Counted from the stretch's first letter, positions 8,908 through 18,294 are shown. The stretch: DNA of 64,000 nt from 62-47 sp044463945 (GCA_044463945.1 JBIQLW010000019.1:13740-77739), one strand, 5' to 3'. Notes: a model not told the origin generated them from the sequence alone. Program-made: numbers and translations.

Positions 8908-9775
8908 TTTTCAGAAGATCGGCGTGGTCGGCGCCGGCATGATGGGCTCCGAGATTGCCCTGATGTTCGCGCTCGCCGGCTATCCGACGCTGCTCAGCGA
9001 TCAGTCGCGCGAGGCGGCCGAGCGCGCGATCGAGCGCCTTCACGGCGTGCTCGACCGCGGCCTGCCCCGGCGGTTCTGGTCGGAGGAAGCGGCGGCCACC
9101 GCGCGCCGCCAGCTTGCGGTCGCCGATAGCCTCGATGCCTATGCCGACCGTGACCTGGTGATCGAAGCGGTGTTCGAGGACGAGGCGCTGAAGCGCGACG
9201 TGTTCAAACGGCTCGACGCCATCGTCGCGCCGGGGGCGGGGCTGGCGTCCAACACCTCGTCGATCTCCATCACCACGCTGAGTTCGGCGGTGGCGGAGCC
9301 GCGCCGCGCCCGCTTCATCGGCACGCATTTCTTCTCGCCGGTGTCGCGCATGAAACTGGTGGAGGTGATCCCGGCCGCCGACACCGATCCCGCCTTCGCC
9401 GATGCGGTGAGCGACGTCATGACCGCGATCGGCAAGGCGCCGATCCGCGTCAAGGACGTCGTCGGCTTCGCCGTCAACCGGCTGCTGCACGCGCTGGTGC
9501 TCGAATCGATCCGCCTCGTCGAGGAAGGCGTGTGCTCGCCGGCGGATATCGACGCCGCCTGCAAGCTCGGCCTCGGGCATCCGATCGGCCCGTTCGAACT
9601 GATGGACAATACCCAGAACTCGCTGTCGCTGAGCGTGCACGAGATTCTTCATCAGGCTTACGGCGAGCGCTTCCTGCCGCGCCCGCTGCTGCGCCAGATG
9701 GTCGCCGCCGGCTATAACGGCCGCAAGGCGGGGCGCGGGTGGCATCGTTACGGCAGCGACGGCAAGAAGCAATGA
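8900..9775 (+). CDS. 3-hydroxyacyl-CoA (3-hydroxybutyryl-CoA) dehydrogenase
   Basis: This 291-residue enzyme oxidises a 3-hydroxyacyl-CoA to the 3-oxoacyl-CoA with NAD+. It shows the Rossmann motif GAGMMGSEIA, the NTSSISITTL segment with the conserved Ser/Asn, and the catalytic His in GTHFFSP. It also has GFAVNRLLHAL, which leads into the helical C-terminal domain. Its length matches the stand-alone Hbd/PaaH type rather than the large bifunctional FadB. The start at 8900 has GAAGGAGAGACAGTC in front and lies inside the end of the GntR gene. With the acyl-CoA dehydrogenase downstream it could carry out two steps of a beta-oxidation-like degradation of the imported compound. No hydratase or thiolase is present in this operon. 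Confidence 0.9.
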   Translation: MSDFQKIGVVGAGMMGSEIALMFALAGYPTLLSDQSREAAERAIERLHGVLDRGLPRRFWSEEAAATARRQLAVADSLDAYADRDLVIEAVFEDEALKRDVFKRLDAIVAPGAGLASNTSSISITTLSSAVAEPRRARFIGTHFFSPVSRMKLVEVIPAADTDPAFADAVSDVMTAIGKAPIRVKDVVGFAVNRLLHALVLESIRLVEEGVCSPADIDAACKLGLGHPIGPFELMDNTQNSLSLSVHEILHQAYGERFLPRPLLRQMVAAGYNGRKAGRGWHRYGSDGKKQ

Positions 9776-9822
9776 CAGCGGCGCCTCGAGCCGGCGCGCG
9801 CAACCGATAGCGGAGCATCGAC

Positions 9823-11130
<1,308 letters not shown>

Positions 11131-11167
11131 CGTTTCATGATTTGACGGAAACGCTGTGACATGAGGC

Positions 11168-11245
11168 GTCATTGCCGGGCCTGACCCGGCAATCCATCCT
11201 TTTCAGAAAGATGGATGCGCGGATCAAGTCCGCGCATGACGACGG
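11168..11245. repeat. dispersed palindromic repeat, family B (copy 1)
   Basis: Two nested hairpins, TTGCCGGG...CCCGGCAA and TGCGCGGA...TCCGCGCA, lie around a central ATCCATC...GATGGAT pair. The same element occurs in reverse orientation at 44615-44692. It sits between convergent genes ending at 11130 and 11299 and may act as a bidirectional transcription barrier. Confidence 0.75.
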
Positions 11246-11298
11246 GTGATTCCGCCAAAGACGGAAAACCTCTAAATGTGTGGGACCGTGAGGTGACC

Positions 11299-11763
11299 TC
11301 AGCCCGCGGGGCGCGGCGTGCCGGACGCCGCGCGGGTCTGCGTCCGGATCGCCGGCCACACCGTGCGCCGCCAGGCGGACGCGCCGGCGTCCCACGCCAC
11401 CACCTCGCCCCCGCGCAGCACGAACCACTGCGGCGCGCCCGGCAGCGTTCGCACCCGCTCGCGCAAGCCCGCGAGATCGGCCGGCCACAGCGGCTCCGCC
11501 AGCAGGTCGCGCAGCCGTGTCGCGATCACTTCACGATAACGCAGGCCGGAAAATTCGCGGCTCTCCACGAATGACGGCCGCTCGTCGCGCCGCCAGGCGC
11601 GGCACGGCCCGCAATCCTCCGCGCCGACATAGACGACGGTGATCGCGCCGCGCCCCGCCGCCGGCTGATGCGGCACGTCGGCGACCAGCACCCCGCAGCC
11701 GAGCGCGAGCGCAAGGGCGGCAGGCAAACGGCGCGAGAGCAGGGGACGGGCGGCGACTGACAT
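11299..11763 (-). CDS. small exported thioredoxin-like protein
   Basis: This 154-residue protein has an N-terminal hydrophobic stretch (PAALALALGCGVLVADV, about 14-30) that should act as a signal or anchor. A thioredoxin-like segment ITVVYVGAEDCGPCRAW follows, with the redox pair C51 and C54, so a periplasmic thiol-disulfide role is likely. It is read divergently from the heme-copper oxidoreductase operon that starts 106 bases away. It may help reduce CuA or SCO cysteines for that enzyme, but this is inferred only from position. The start at 11763 (MSVAARPLL) is preferred over a GTG six bases upstream. Confidence 0.65.
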   Translation of the reverse strand: MSVAARPLLSRRLPAALALALGCGVLVADVPHQPAAGRGAITVVYVGAEDCGPCRAWRRDERPSFVESREFSGLRYREVIATRLRDLLAEPLWPADLAGLRERVRTLPGAPQWFVLRGGEVVAWDAGASAWRRTVWPAIRTQTRAASGTPRPAG

Positions 11764-11868
11764 CCGCACAGCCTAGAGCCGCATGGCGGTGTCTCACTTA
11801 CCCAAAGTCAAGGCCGCGCGCCGCGAACGGTGGCAGCTTCCTGTCAAAGGGACGTGAGGAGCACCGCC

Positions 11869-12048
11869 ATGTCGAAGACCGCGAAGCCGCCCGGCGAGCC
11901 AGCCGCCGCCGACGATGAGCCCATGCCGTTCATGCAGCGGGTGCTCGACGATCCGTTCCTGCTTCTGTTCATCGGCGTCACCATTCCCACGATCCTCTAT
12001 CTCGTCTGGGGCGTGATGGAGATCGCCAACGTCCCGGTCGGCAAATAG
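11869..12048 (+). CDS. single-helix small subunit of a heme-copper oxidoreductase (CbaD-like)
   Basis: This 59-residue protein has a polar N-terminus and one transmembrane helix (FLLLFIGVTIPTILYLVWGV, about residues 30-49). B-family heme-copper enzymes often have such a one-helix subunit in front of subunit II. The start at 11869 follows GTGAGGA; an upstream ATG would add 13 unlikely residues. Twelve bases separate it from the subunit II gene, so it is the first gene of the operon. No FixK-type box was found in the 106 bases before it. Confidence 0.65.
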   Translation: MSKTAKPPGEPAAADDEPMPFMQRVLDDPFLLLFIGVTIPTILYLVWGVMEIANVPVGK

Positions 12049-12060
12049 GAGAGCGATCCG

Positions 12061-12612
12061 ATGGCCATTACCTCTCCCGAACGCCGCGTCTGGTGGAACG
12101 AGCCGGTCGAGCGCGTCGAACTGATCTGGATCGCCGTGGCGCTGCTGTGGGGTCTGTTCATGTTCTTCTTCATGATCGCCTGGCACTTCATCGGCGGTCA
12201 GAATCTCGCAACCGAAGCCTACAAGGTGGTGCCGAGCGCCTATCAGGAGAAGGTCGACGCCTTCGCCGAGAAGTACCAGGTCGGCGACGAATCCGGCACG
12301 CCGATCGTGCGGCCGCCGGCCGGCGAAGATATCTATCTGCTCGGGCGGCTGTGGCAGTGGTGGCCGGTGCTGCAACTGGAAAAGGGCCAGAGCTACCGCC
12401 TGCATCTGTCGTCGGTCGACTGGCAGCACGGCTTCTCGCTGCAACCCACCAACATCAACATCCAGGTTCATCCCGGCTACGAGCACGTCATCGTCCTGAC
12501 GCCGACCGAAGCCGGCGAATTCGGCATCATCTGCAACGAGTTCTGCGGCATCGGCCATCACACCATGACCGGCAAGATCATCGTCGTCGATAGCAAGGCG
12601 GAGGCGAAGTAA
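12061..12612 (+). CDS. heme-copper oxidoreductase subunit II with CuA site (NorY/CoxB-like)
   Basis: This 183-residue protein has one N-terminal transmembrane helix (about 21-43) and a periplasmic cupredoxin domain. The CuA ligands are all present: H123 in DWQHGF, and C158, C162, H166 and M169 in CNEFCGIGHHTM. The length and single helix match subunit II of B-family (ba3-like) enzymes, including the CuA-containing NO reductases. It accepts electrons from a soluble cytochrome c or cupredoxin and passes them to subunit I, whose gene starts two bases after its stop. Confidence 0.88.
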   Translation: MAITSPERRVWWNEPVERVELIWIAVALLWGLFMFFFMIAWHFIGGQNLATEAYKVVPSAYQEKVDAFAEKYQVGDESGTPIVRPPAGEDIYLLGRLWQWWPVLQLEKGQSYRLHLSSVDWQHGFSLQPTNINIQVHPGYEHVIVLTPTEAGEFGIICNEFCGIGHHTMTGKIIVVDSKAEAK

Positions 12613-12613
12613 C

Positions 12614-14338
12614 ATGACCACCTTCGAGGGCGTTGTGGCGGCGACGCGCGAGCGGGCCGCGAATTTCCGCACCTGCCAGTTCACCGGCCTCAAGGTCGAT
12701 ATCGCCGCGCAGCGGCTGATTATCGCCAACGCGGTCGCGGCCGTGGTGTTTCTCGCCGTCGGCGGCCTGATGGGATTGATGGTGGCGCTGACGCGCTGGC
12801 CGGCGGTGCATCTTCTGCCCGCCGAGTGGTTCTATCTGATCCTCACCGCGCACGGCGCCAACGTGCTGTTGTTCTGGATCATCTTCTTCGAGATCGCGGT
12901 GCTCTATTTCGCCTCCGCGGTACTGCTCAATTCGCGCATCGCGGCGCCGAAAACCGGCTGGCTCGGCTTCGTGCTGATGGTGGCCGGCGCCATCATCACC
13001 AACATCGCCGTGCTGCAAGGCGAATCGACGGTGATGTTCACCTCCTATCCGCCGATGATGGCGCGGCCGCATTTCTATCTCGGCATCATCCTGTTCGCGG
13101 TCGGCGCGCTGATCGGCGTCGGGCTGTTTTTCGCGACGCTGATGATCGCCAGGGCGGAGCGTACCTACGAGGGCTCGATCCCGCTGGTCACCTTCGGCGC
13201 GCTGACGGCGGCGATCATCGCCGTGTTCACGCTGGTGTCGGGGGCGATCATCCTGGTTCCGACCATGCTGTGGTCGATGGGGCTGATCCGCGACATCGAT
13301 CCGTTGATGTACAAGCTGGTGTGGTGGGCGATGGGCCACTCCTCGCAGCAGATCAACGTCTCCGCGCACGTCTCGGTGTGGTACATGATCGGCGCGCTGG
13401 TCTTGGGAGCCAAGCCGCTGTCGGAGAAGGTCAGCCGCGGCGCGTTCTTCCTCTACATCCTGTTCCTGCAACTGGCCTCGGCGCACCATCTGCTGGCCGA
13501 GCCGGGAATCAGCGCCGAGTGGAAGATCGTCAACACCAGCTACATGATGTATCTGGCGGTGCTCGGCTCGATGATCCACGGCCTCACGGTGCCCGGCTCG
13601 ATCGAGGCAGCGCAGCGCCGCAACGGTTTCAACCGGGGCGTGTTCGAGTGGCTGCGCAAGGCGCCGTGGGGCAATCCGGCGTTCTCCGGCATGTTCCTGT
13701 CGCTGGTGATGTTCGGCTTCATCGGCGGCATCTCCGGCGTGGTGCTCGGCACCGAGCAGCTCAACGTGCTGATGCACAACACCATCTATGTCCCCGGCCA
13801 CTTCCACGGCACGGTGGTCGCCGGCACCACGCTGGCCTTCATGGCCGGCACCTATCTGGTGCTGCCGCTGATCTTCCAGCGCGACATCATCTGGCCGGGG
13901 CTGGCGCGGATCCAGCCGTACCTGTTCGGCATCGGCGCCGCCGGCATCTCGATGTTCATGATGGGGGCGGGCACGCTCGGCGTGGCGCGGCGGCACTGGG
14001 ACATCAACTTCACCGACGCGGTGATCGGCTTCCAGCATTCGCCCGGCGCGTTCCTGATGATGGGGCTGAACGGCATCAGCGCCATCCTCGCGGCGCTCGG
14101 CGGCATCCTCTACATCCTGATCGTGGTCGGCACCGCGTTGTTCGGCAAGAAGATCGTGCCGGGCCACAAGATGACCTTCCCGCTGCATTCGAGCGCCAAC
14201 GTGGTGTCGAAATACGGCAGCGAAGGCACGATCAAGCTGCCCGGCACCATCGTTCTGGTGACGATCTTCTTCCTGTCCTTCGTGCTCTATTACTTCGTCA
14301 ACTGGAAGTATCTGTCCGACCTGTGGCAGTTCCGCTGA
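12614..14338 (+). CDS. heme-copper oxidoreductase subunit I, B-family, with Gln in place of the active-site Tyr (candidate sNOR NorS)
   Basis: This 574-residue membrane protein with about 13-14 helices keeps all metal ligands: H80 (low-spin heme, TAHGAN), H242 plus H291/H292 (CuB), and H396 and H398 (high- and low-spin hemes, GHFH). In B-family oxidases the CuB histidine is followed four residues later by the cross-linked tyrosine (GHPIVY in Thermus ba3). Here the stretch is GHSSQQ, so residue 246 is Gln. Loss of that tyrosine is the hallmark of the nitric oxide reductases that arose from oxidases. The order subunit II, subunit I, SCO matches the norSY-senC arrangement known from ammonia oxidisers. 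An NO reductase (2 NO to N2O) is therefore more likely than an O2 reductase, but activity is not proven. Confidence 0.75.
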   Translation: MTTFEGVVAATRERAANFRTCQFTGLKVDIAAQRLIIANAVAAVVFLAVGGLMGLMVALTRWPAVHLLPAEWFYLILTAHGANVLLFWIIFFEIAVLYFASAVLLNSRIAAPKTGWLGFVLMVAGAIITNIAVLQGESTVMFTSYPPMMARPHFYLGIILFAVGALIGVGLFFATLMIARAERTYEGSIPLVTFGALTAAIIAVFTLVSGAIILVPTMLWSMGLIRDIDPLMYKLVWWAMGHSSQQINVSAHVSVWYMIGALVLGAKPLSEKVSRGAFFLYILFLQLASAHHLLAEPGISAEWKIVNTSYMMYLAVLGSMIHGLTVPGSIEAAQRRNGFNRGVFEWLRKAPWGNPAFSGMFLSLVMFGFIGGISGVVLGTEQLNVLMHNTIYVPGHFHGTVVAGTTLAFMAGTYLVLPLIFQRDIIWPGLARIQPYLFGIGAAGISMFMMGAGTLGVARRHWDINFTDAVIGFQHSPGAFLMMGLNGISAILAALGGILYILIVVGTALFGKKIVPGHKMTFPLHSSANVVSKYGSEGTIKLPGTIVLVTIFFLSFVLYYFVNWKYLSDLWQFR

Positions 14339-14378
14339 GCGCGATCCGGTCATGTTGAAACCGTCGTCCCAGATGCAG

Positions 14379-14428
14379 CGCGCGTCCTCTCCCCGCCGGG
14401 GAGGGGGCCGGGGGGAGGGGGCGCGCGC
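14379..14428. repeat. GC-rich hairpin between subunit I and the CtaB/SCO gene
   Basis: CTCTCCCCGCCGGGGAG forms a compact hairpin followed by a G-rich run. It resembles the CTCCCC/GGGGAG repeat at 47036-47136. It lies in the 114-base gap between 14338 and 14453 and could dampen expression of the downstream genes, or stabilise the upstream message. Confidence 0.45.
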
Positions 14429-14452
14429 GAGCGACGAACAAGGAGGCGAGAC

Positions 14453-16111
14453 ATGCGCGCCGTGCTGACCACGACCGTATCGCTGCTCAAGCTGCGCATC
14501 GGCATCGCGATCGCCGCCAGCGCGGTCGCGGGCGCGGCGGCGGCGCAGGGCGCGGCGCGCGAGGCGTGGGAGGTGCTGGCGCTGGCGCTCGCGGTGCTCG
14601 GCGCCTCGGGCGCGGCCGGCGCGTTCAACCACTATTACGAACGCGACCTCGACCGCCACATGCGGCGCACCGAGAGCCGGCCGTTCGCCAGCGGGATGTT
14701 GCGGCCGGGCGCGGGGTGGCTCACGGCCTTCGCCGCGCTCGCGGTGCTGTCGCTGGCGCTGGCCTATGTCGTCGGCGGCGCGGTCAGCGCCGTCTACGTG
14801 CTGCTCGGCGGCCTGACCTATGGCGTGGTCTACACCGTGTGGCTCAAGCGCCGCACGCCGATGAACATCGTGGTCGGCGGGTTGTCCGGCAGCTTCGCCG
14901 TGCTGGCCGGCGCGGCGGCGGTCGATCCGATGCCGCAGACGGTGCCGGTGCTGCTGGCGCTGGTGCTGTTCCTGTGGACGCCGCCGCATTTCTGGGCGCT
15001 CGCCGCGGCGCGCCGCGACGACTACGCCAATGCCGGCTTCCCGATGCTGCCGGTGGTCGCGCCTGAGCGGGTGTGGACCACGGCGATCCTCGCCCACACC
15101 GCGGCGCTGACGGCGCTGTCGCTGGTGCCGCTATGGTTCGGCATGGGGCTGATCTACGGCATCGGTGCAGGCGCTGGCGGCGCGGTGTTCGTGTGGCGAA
15201 GCTGGCGGCTTTACCGCGCGCCGAGTCGCGCCACCGCGATGGCGACCTTCGGCGCGTCGCTGATCCACCTCACATTGCTGACGCTGGCGGTGGTGCTGGA
15301 CGCGGCGGTGGTGACCAAGGCGTCGGCCACGCCGGCCGGCGGAGCGCTCGATCCGCGCGTCGTGCTGGAGCGAAGCGAGGCGGCGATCGGCACGACGCTC
15401 GGCGATTACACGCTGCGCGATCCGCAGGGCCGCCGCATCGCGCTGGCCGATTATCGCGGCCGCCCGCTGGTCATCAGTCTGGTCTACTCTAGTTGCAGCA
15501 CCACCTGCCCGGTGACGACGCAGCATCTCATCGACGCGGTGGCGCAGGCGCGCCAGAGTCTCGGGGCCGACCGCTTCGCGGTGCTGACCATCGGCTTCGA
15601 CGCGCGCCGCGACAGCCCGCAGCGCATGGCGGCGTTCGCCGGCCGGCAGGGCATTCCGGCCAGCGGCTGGGACGTCGCCTCCGGCGACGAGGCGACGCTG
15701 GCGGCGCTGATGCGGGATCTCGGCTTCGGCTATCAGGCGGTCGCCGGCGGTTTCGATCACATCGCCCAGACCACGATCATCGACGCCGGAGGGCGAGTCT
15801 ACCGTCAGGTCTACGGCGACGACTTCCCGCTGCCGGTGTTCATCGAGCCCTTGAAGGAAGCAGTGTTCGGCATCACCACCCGCGCGCTGACCGTCTCGGC
15901 GCTGATCGACCGCTTAAGTTTCCTCTGCACCGTCTACGATCCCGGACAGGGCCGCTACCGCACCAGCTACGCCATCGCGCTCGGCATCGGCATCGGCGCC
16001 CTGTCGCTGCTGATCGCCGGCATCGTCTTCGTCCGCGCCTGGATGCGCAACCGCCGGCTGGAAGCGTTGCGCCGGGTTCCGCCGCCGCGGCTGCTCGGAC
16101 GACAGACATGA
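14453..16111 (+). CDS. fused heme O synthase (CtaB/CyoE) and SCO1/SenC copper chaperone
   Basis: The 552-residue product has two domains. Residues 1-285 form a UbiA-type farnesyltransferase: NHYYERDLDRHM at 59-70 and YTVWLKRRTPMNIVVGG at 127-143 are the two prenyl-diphosphate/heme sites of CtaB, which makes heme O from heme B. Residues 300-480 are an SCO domain with copper ligands C348, C352 (SSCSTTCPV) and H436 (GGFDHIAQ). A final helix at 505-527 anchors the C-terminus. The SCO part must face the periplasm to serve CuA of the subunit II encoded at 12061. No heme A synthase is present, so the enzyme may use heme O or B. The stop overlaps the next start (ATGA). Confidence 0.9.
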   Translation: MRAVLTTTVSLLKLRIGIAIAASAVAGAAAAQGAAREAWEVLALALAVLGASGAAGAFNHYYERDLDRHMRRTESRPFASGMLRPGAGWLTAFAALAVLSLALAYVVGGAVSAVYVLLGGLTYGVVYTVWLKRRTPMNIVVGGLSGSFAVLAGAAAVDPMPQTVPVLLALVLFLWTPPHFWALAAARRDDYANAGFPMLPVVAPERVWTTAILAHTAALTALSLVPLWFGMGLIYGIGAGAGGAVFVWRSWRLYRAPSRATAMATFGASLIHLTLLTLAVVLDAAVVTKASATPAGGALDPRVVLERSEAAIGTTLGDYTLRDPQGRRIALADYRGRPLVISLVYSSCSTTCPVTTQHLIDAVAQARQSLGADRFAVLTIGFDARRDSPQRMAAFAGRQGIPASGWDVASGDEATLAALMRDLGFGYQAVAGGFDHIAQTTIIDAGGRVYRQVYGDDFPLPVFIEPLKEAVFGITTRALTVSALIDRLSFLCTVYDPGQGRYRTSYAIALGIGIGALSLLIAGIVFVRAWMRNRRLEALRRVPPPRLLGRQT

Positions 16112-17676
16112 TCGCCCTGGTGCGCCGGGGCATCGCGCGCGGATTCGACGCCGCCGAGCGCGGCCTCAACCGTCTCGCCGGTCCGGCGCTCAACCCGCTG
16201 GCGCAACTCGGCGCGCTCGGCTTCTTCCTGTTCTGGATCGTCGCGGTCAGCGGCATCTACCTGTTCATGCTGTTCGACACCGGCGTCGAGAACGCCTACG
16301 CGTCGGTCGAGTGGTACTCGACGCGCCACGCCTGGCACGCCGGCGTGATGCGCAGCTTCCACCGCTACGCCTCCGACATGATGGTCGTGGTGATGGCGCT
16401 GCATCTCTTGCGGGAGTTCGCGCGCGACCGCTATCGCGGGGCCCGCTGGTTCTCGTGGTTCACCGGCGTGCCGGTGATCTGGTTCCTCTACATGTCGGGC
16501 ATCACTGGCTACTGGCTGGTGTGGGACCAGTTGGCGCAATACATCGCCACCACCTCGACCGAACTGCTCGACTGGCTGCCGATCTTCGGCGAGCCGATCG
16601 CCCGCAATTTCCTGGCGCCGTCGAGCCTGTCGAACCGCTTCTTCACGCTGCTGGTGTTTTTGCACATCGCGGTGCCGCTGGTGCTGCTGTTTACGCTGTG
16701 GATCCATATCCAGCGCATCACCCGGCCCAAGGTGAACCCGCCGCGCACGCTCGCGGCGCTGACCATGCTGGCGCTGCTCGCGGTGTCGATCGTCAAGCCG
16801 GCGCTGAGTCAGGGCGCGGCGGACCTTGCGAAAGTGCCGAGCCCGGTCGGGCTCGACTGGTTCTATCTGCCGCTCTATCCGCTGGCCGACGATTCGCCCG
16901 GCGCGCTGTGGGGGCTGCTCGCGGCGGCGACCGTGATGCTGGCGGCGATGCCGTGGCTGCCGCCGCTGCGGCGGATGAAGCCGGCGACCGTCGATCTGGA
17001 TCATTGCAACGGCTGCGGCCGCTGCGTCGAGGACTGCCCCTACGAGGCTCTGCAACTGGTGCCGCGCACCGACGACCTGCCCTATGAGCTTGAGGTCGCG
17101 GTCAATGCCGACAAATGCGTGAGCTGCGGCATCTGCACCGGCTCGTGCCCGTCCTCGACGCCGTTCCGCAGCGTCGGCCCGCTCGATACCGGCATCGACC
17201 TGCCGGACGTCACCTTCGCCTCGATGGGCGAGCGGCTCCATGAACTGGCCGCGCGGGACGCGCCGTCGCCGCGTTTGCTGGTGATCGGCTGCTGGCACGG
17301 CGCGGCCGGGGCGCGCGACGAAAGCACCCTGTCGCTGCCGTGCGTATCCGCCGCCCCGCCGTCGCTGATCGATTACGCGCTGAGCCGCGGTCTGGCCGAT
17401 GGCGTCGTCATCGCCGGCTGCTCCGAGAGCGCCTGCTACAACCGGCTCGGCGTCGCGTGGATGCAGCAGCGCATCGCCGGCGAGCGCGACCCGTATCTGC
17501 GGGCGCGGGTGCCGCGCGATCGTATCCTCGAGGTGTGGGCCTCGCCGACCGAGGGCGCGCGGCTGACGCGCGAGATCGACGCCTTCAGAGCGCGGCTCGC
17601 CGCGCTTGCCGAGGAGCCGCCGCCACCACAGCAGGTTACCGGGACGCCGGCGAGCGTCAGGGAGGCGGCATCGTGA
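16108..17676 (+). CDS. fused cytochrome b, two-cluster ferredoxin and FlpD/MvhD-like [2Fe-2S] protein
   Basis: This 522-residue protein has three parts. Residues 30-230 are a cytochrome b N-terminal domain with two heme-ligand pairs, H85/H99 and H186/H200, each 14 residues apart as in bc1 complexes. Residues 295-350 carry two [4Fe-4S] motifs (C300, C303, C306, C310; C337, C340, C343, C347). Residues 388-455 look like the delta-subunit (MvhD/FlpD) domain with C395, C412, C438 and C443. No Rieske protein, cytochrome b C-terminal half or Hdr subunit is encoded nearby. The layout suggests electron transfer between the quinone pool and a soluble cytoplasmic partner, perhaps linked to the NO/O2 reductase of this operon. 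The start overlaps the previous stop. Confidence 0.85.
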   Translation: MIALVRRGIARGFDAAERGLNRLAGPALNPLAQLGALGFFLFWIVAVSGIYLFMLFDTGVENAYASVEWYSTRHAWHAGVMRSFHRYASDMMVVVMALHLLREFARDRYRGARWFSWFTGVPVIWFLYMSGITGYWLVWDQLAQYIATTSTELLDWLPIFGEPIARNFLAPSSLSNRFFTLLVFLHIAVPLVLLFTLWIHIQRITRPKVNPPRTLAALTMLALLAVSIVKPALSQGAADLAKVPSPVGLDWFYLPLYPLADDSPGALWGLLAAATVMLAAMPWLPPLRRMKPATVDLDHCNGCGRCVEDCPYEALQLVPRTDDLPYELEVAVNADKCVSCGICTGSCPSSTPFRSVGPLDTGIDLPDVTFASMGERLHELAARDAPSPRLLVIGCWHGAAGARDESTLSLPCVSAAPPSLIDYALSRGLADGVVIAGCSESACYNRLGVAWMQQRIAGERDPYLRARVPRDRILEVWASPTEGARLTREIDAFRARLAALAEEPPPPQQVTGTPASVREAAS

Positions 17677-18185
17677 GCGCGCCGGTGTCAGTGCCGCGGC
17701 TGGCCGGGCTGTTCGTCGTGCTGGCGGCGGTGACGGCGTTCGCCGCCGCCTTCTCCAATGCGCCGGCCTACCGGCAGATTCCCGCCGATACCGGCGTCAT
17801 CAAGTTCAGCTTCAGCCACAGCGCCGACCGCGCGCGGGAGTGCCGCCGCCGCACCCCGGAGGAGCTGGCGAAGCTGCCGCCCAACATGCGCCGGCCGCTC
17901 GATTGCCCGCGTACCCGGCGCGGCATTTTCGCCGAGCTTGCGATCGACGACGTCGTGGTGTTCAGCGCGGAATTGCCGCCGTCCGGCTTCGCCAAGGACG
18001 GCCCCTCGCAGATTTATCGCCGCTTCACGGTGGCGGCCGGCTCCCACACCGTGGCGGCGCGCTTGCGCGATACGCCGCGCGAGAGCGGCTTCGACCATGA
18101 GCGCATCGAGACGGTGACGGTCAAGCCGGGGCAGAGCCTGGCGCTCGATTTCCGCCCCGAGCACGGCGGCTTCATCTGGCGTTAA
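17673..18185 (+). CDS. unknown membrane-anchored protein of the heme-copper operon
   Basis: I do not recognise the family. The 170-residue product begins with a hydrophobic helix (LAGLFVVLAAVTAFAAAF, about 10-27) and otherwise looks soluble and periplasmic. It has two cysteines in an Arg-rich segment (ECRRRTPEELAKL, then RPLDCPRTRRG) and a C-terminal beta-rich part rich in Val and Arg. The GTG start at 17673 overlaps the stop of the cytochrome b fusion (GTGA) and is preceded by CAGGGAGG. The overlap implies coupled translation and a function with that protein, for example as a periplasmic partner. An uncharacterised ORF also follows senC in known norSY operons, but I cannot claim homology. 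Confidence 0.6.
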   Translation: MSAPVSVPRLAGLFVVLAAVTAFAAAFSNAPAYRQIPADTGVIKFSFSHSADRARECRRRTPEELAKLPPNMRRPLDCPRTRRGIFAELAIDDVVVFSAELPPSGFAKDGPSQIYRRFTVAAGSHTVAARLRDTPRESGFDHERIETVTVKPGQSLALDFRPEHGGFIWR

Positions 18186-18220
18186 CGGGAGAACCACGGG
18201 AGGCAGCGCGTTCGCCTTAT

Positions 18221-18234
18221 TTGACATGGCGCAA
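18221..18234. promoter_or_regulatory. candidate FixK/NnrR-type box before the Crp/Fnr gene
   Basis: TTGACATGGCGCAA fits the Bradyrhizobium FixK2 consensus TTG(A/C)-N6-(T/G)CAA. It ends 60 bases before the preferred start codon of the regulator at 18295, a position compatible with activation or autoregulation. Confidence 0.55.
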
Positions 18235-18294
18235 TGCCGGCGCGGCGAGGCCGTGCTTGGCTGGCGCATTGCTGCTGCCTGCCGGGAGCCCGTC

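Noticed and set aside
12614..14338. Annotation of subunit I simply as a ba3-type cytochrome c oxidase
   Set aside because: The cross-linked Tyr is replaced by Gln and the operon looks like norSY-senC, so an oxidase call would overstate the evidence. It is kept as heme-copper oxidoreductase, candidate sNOR.
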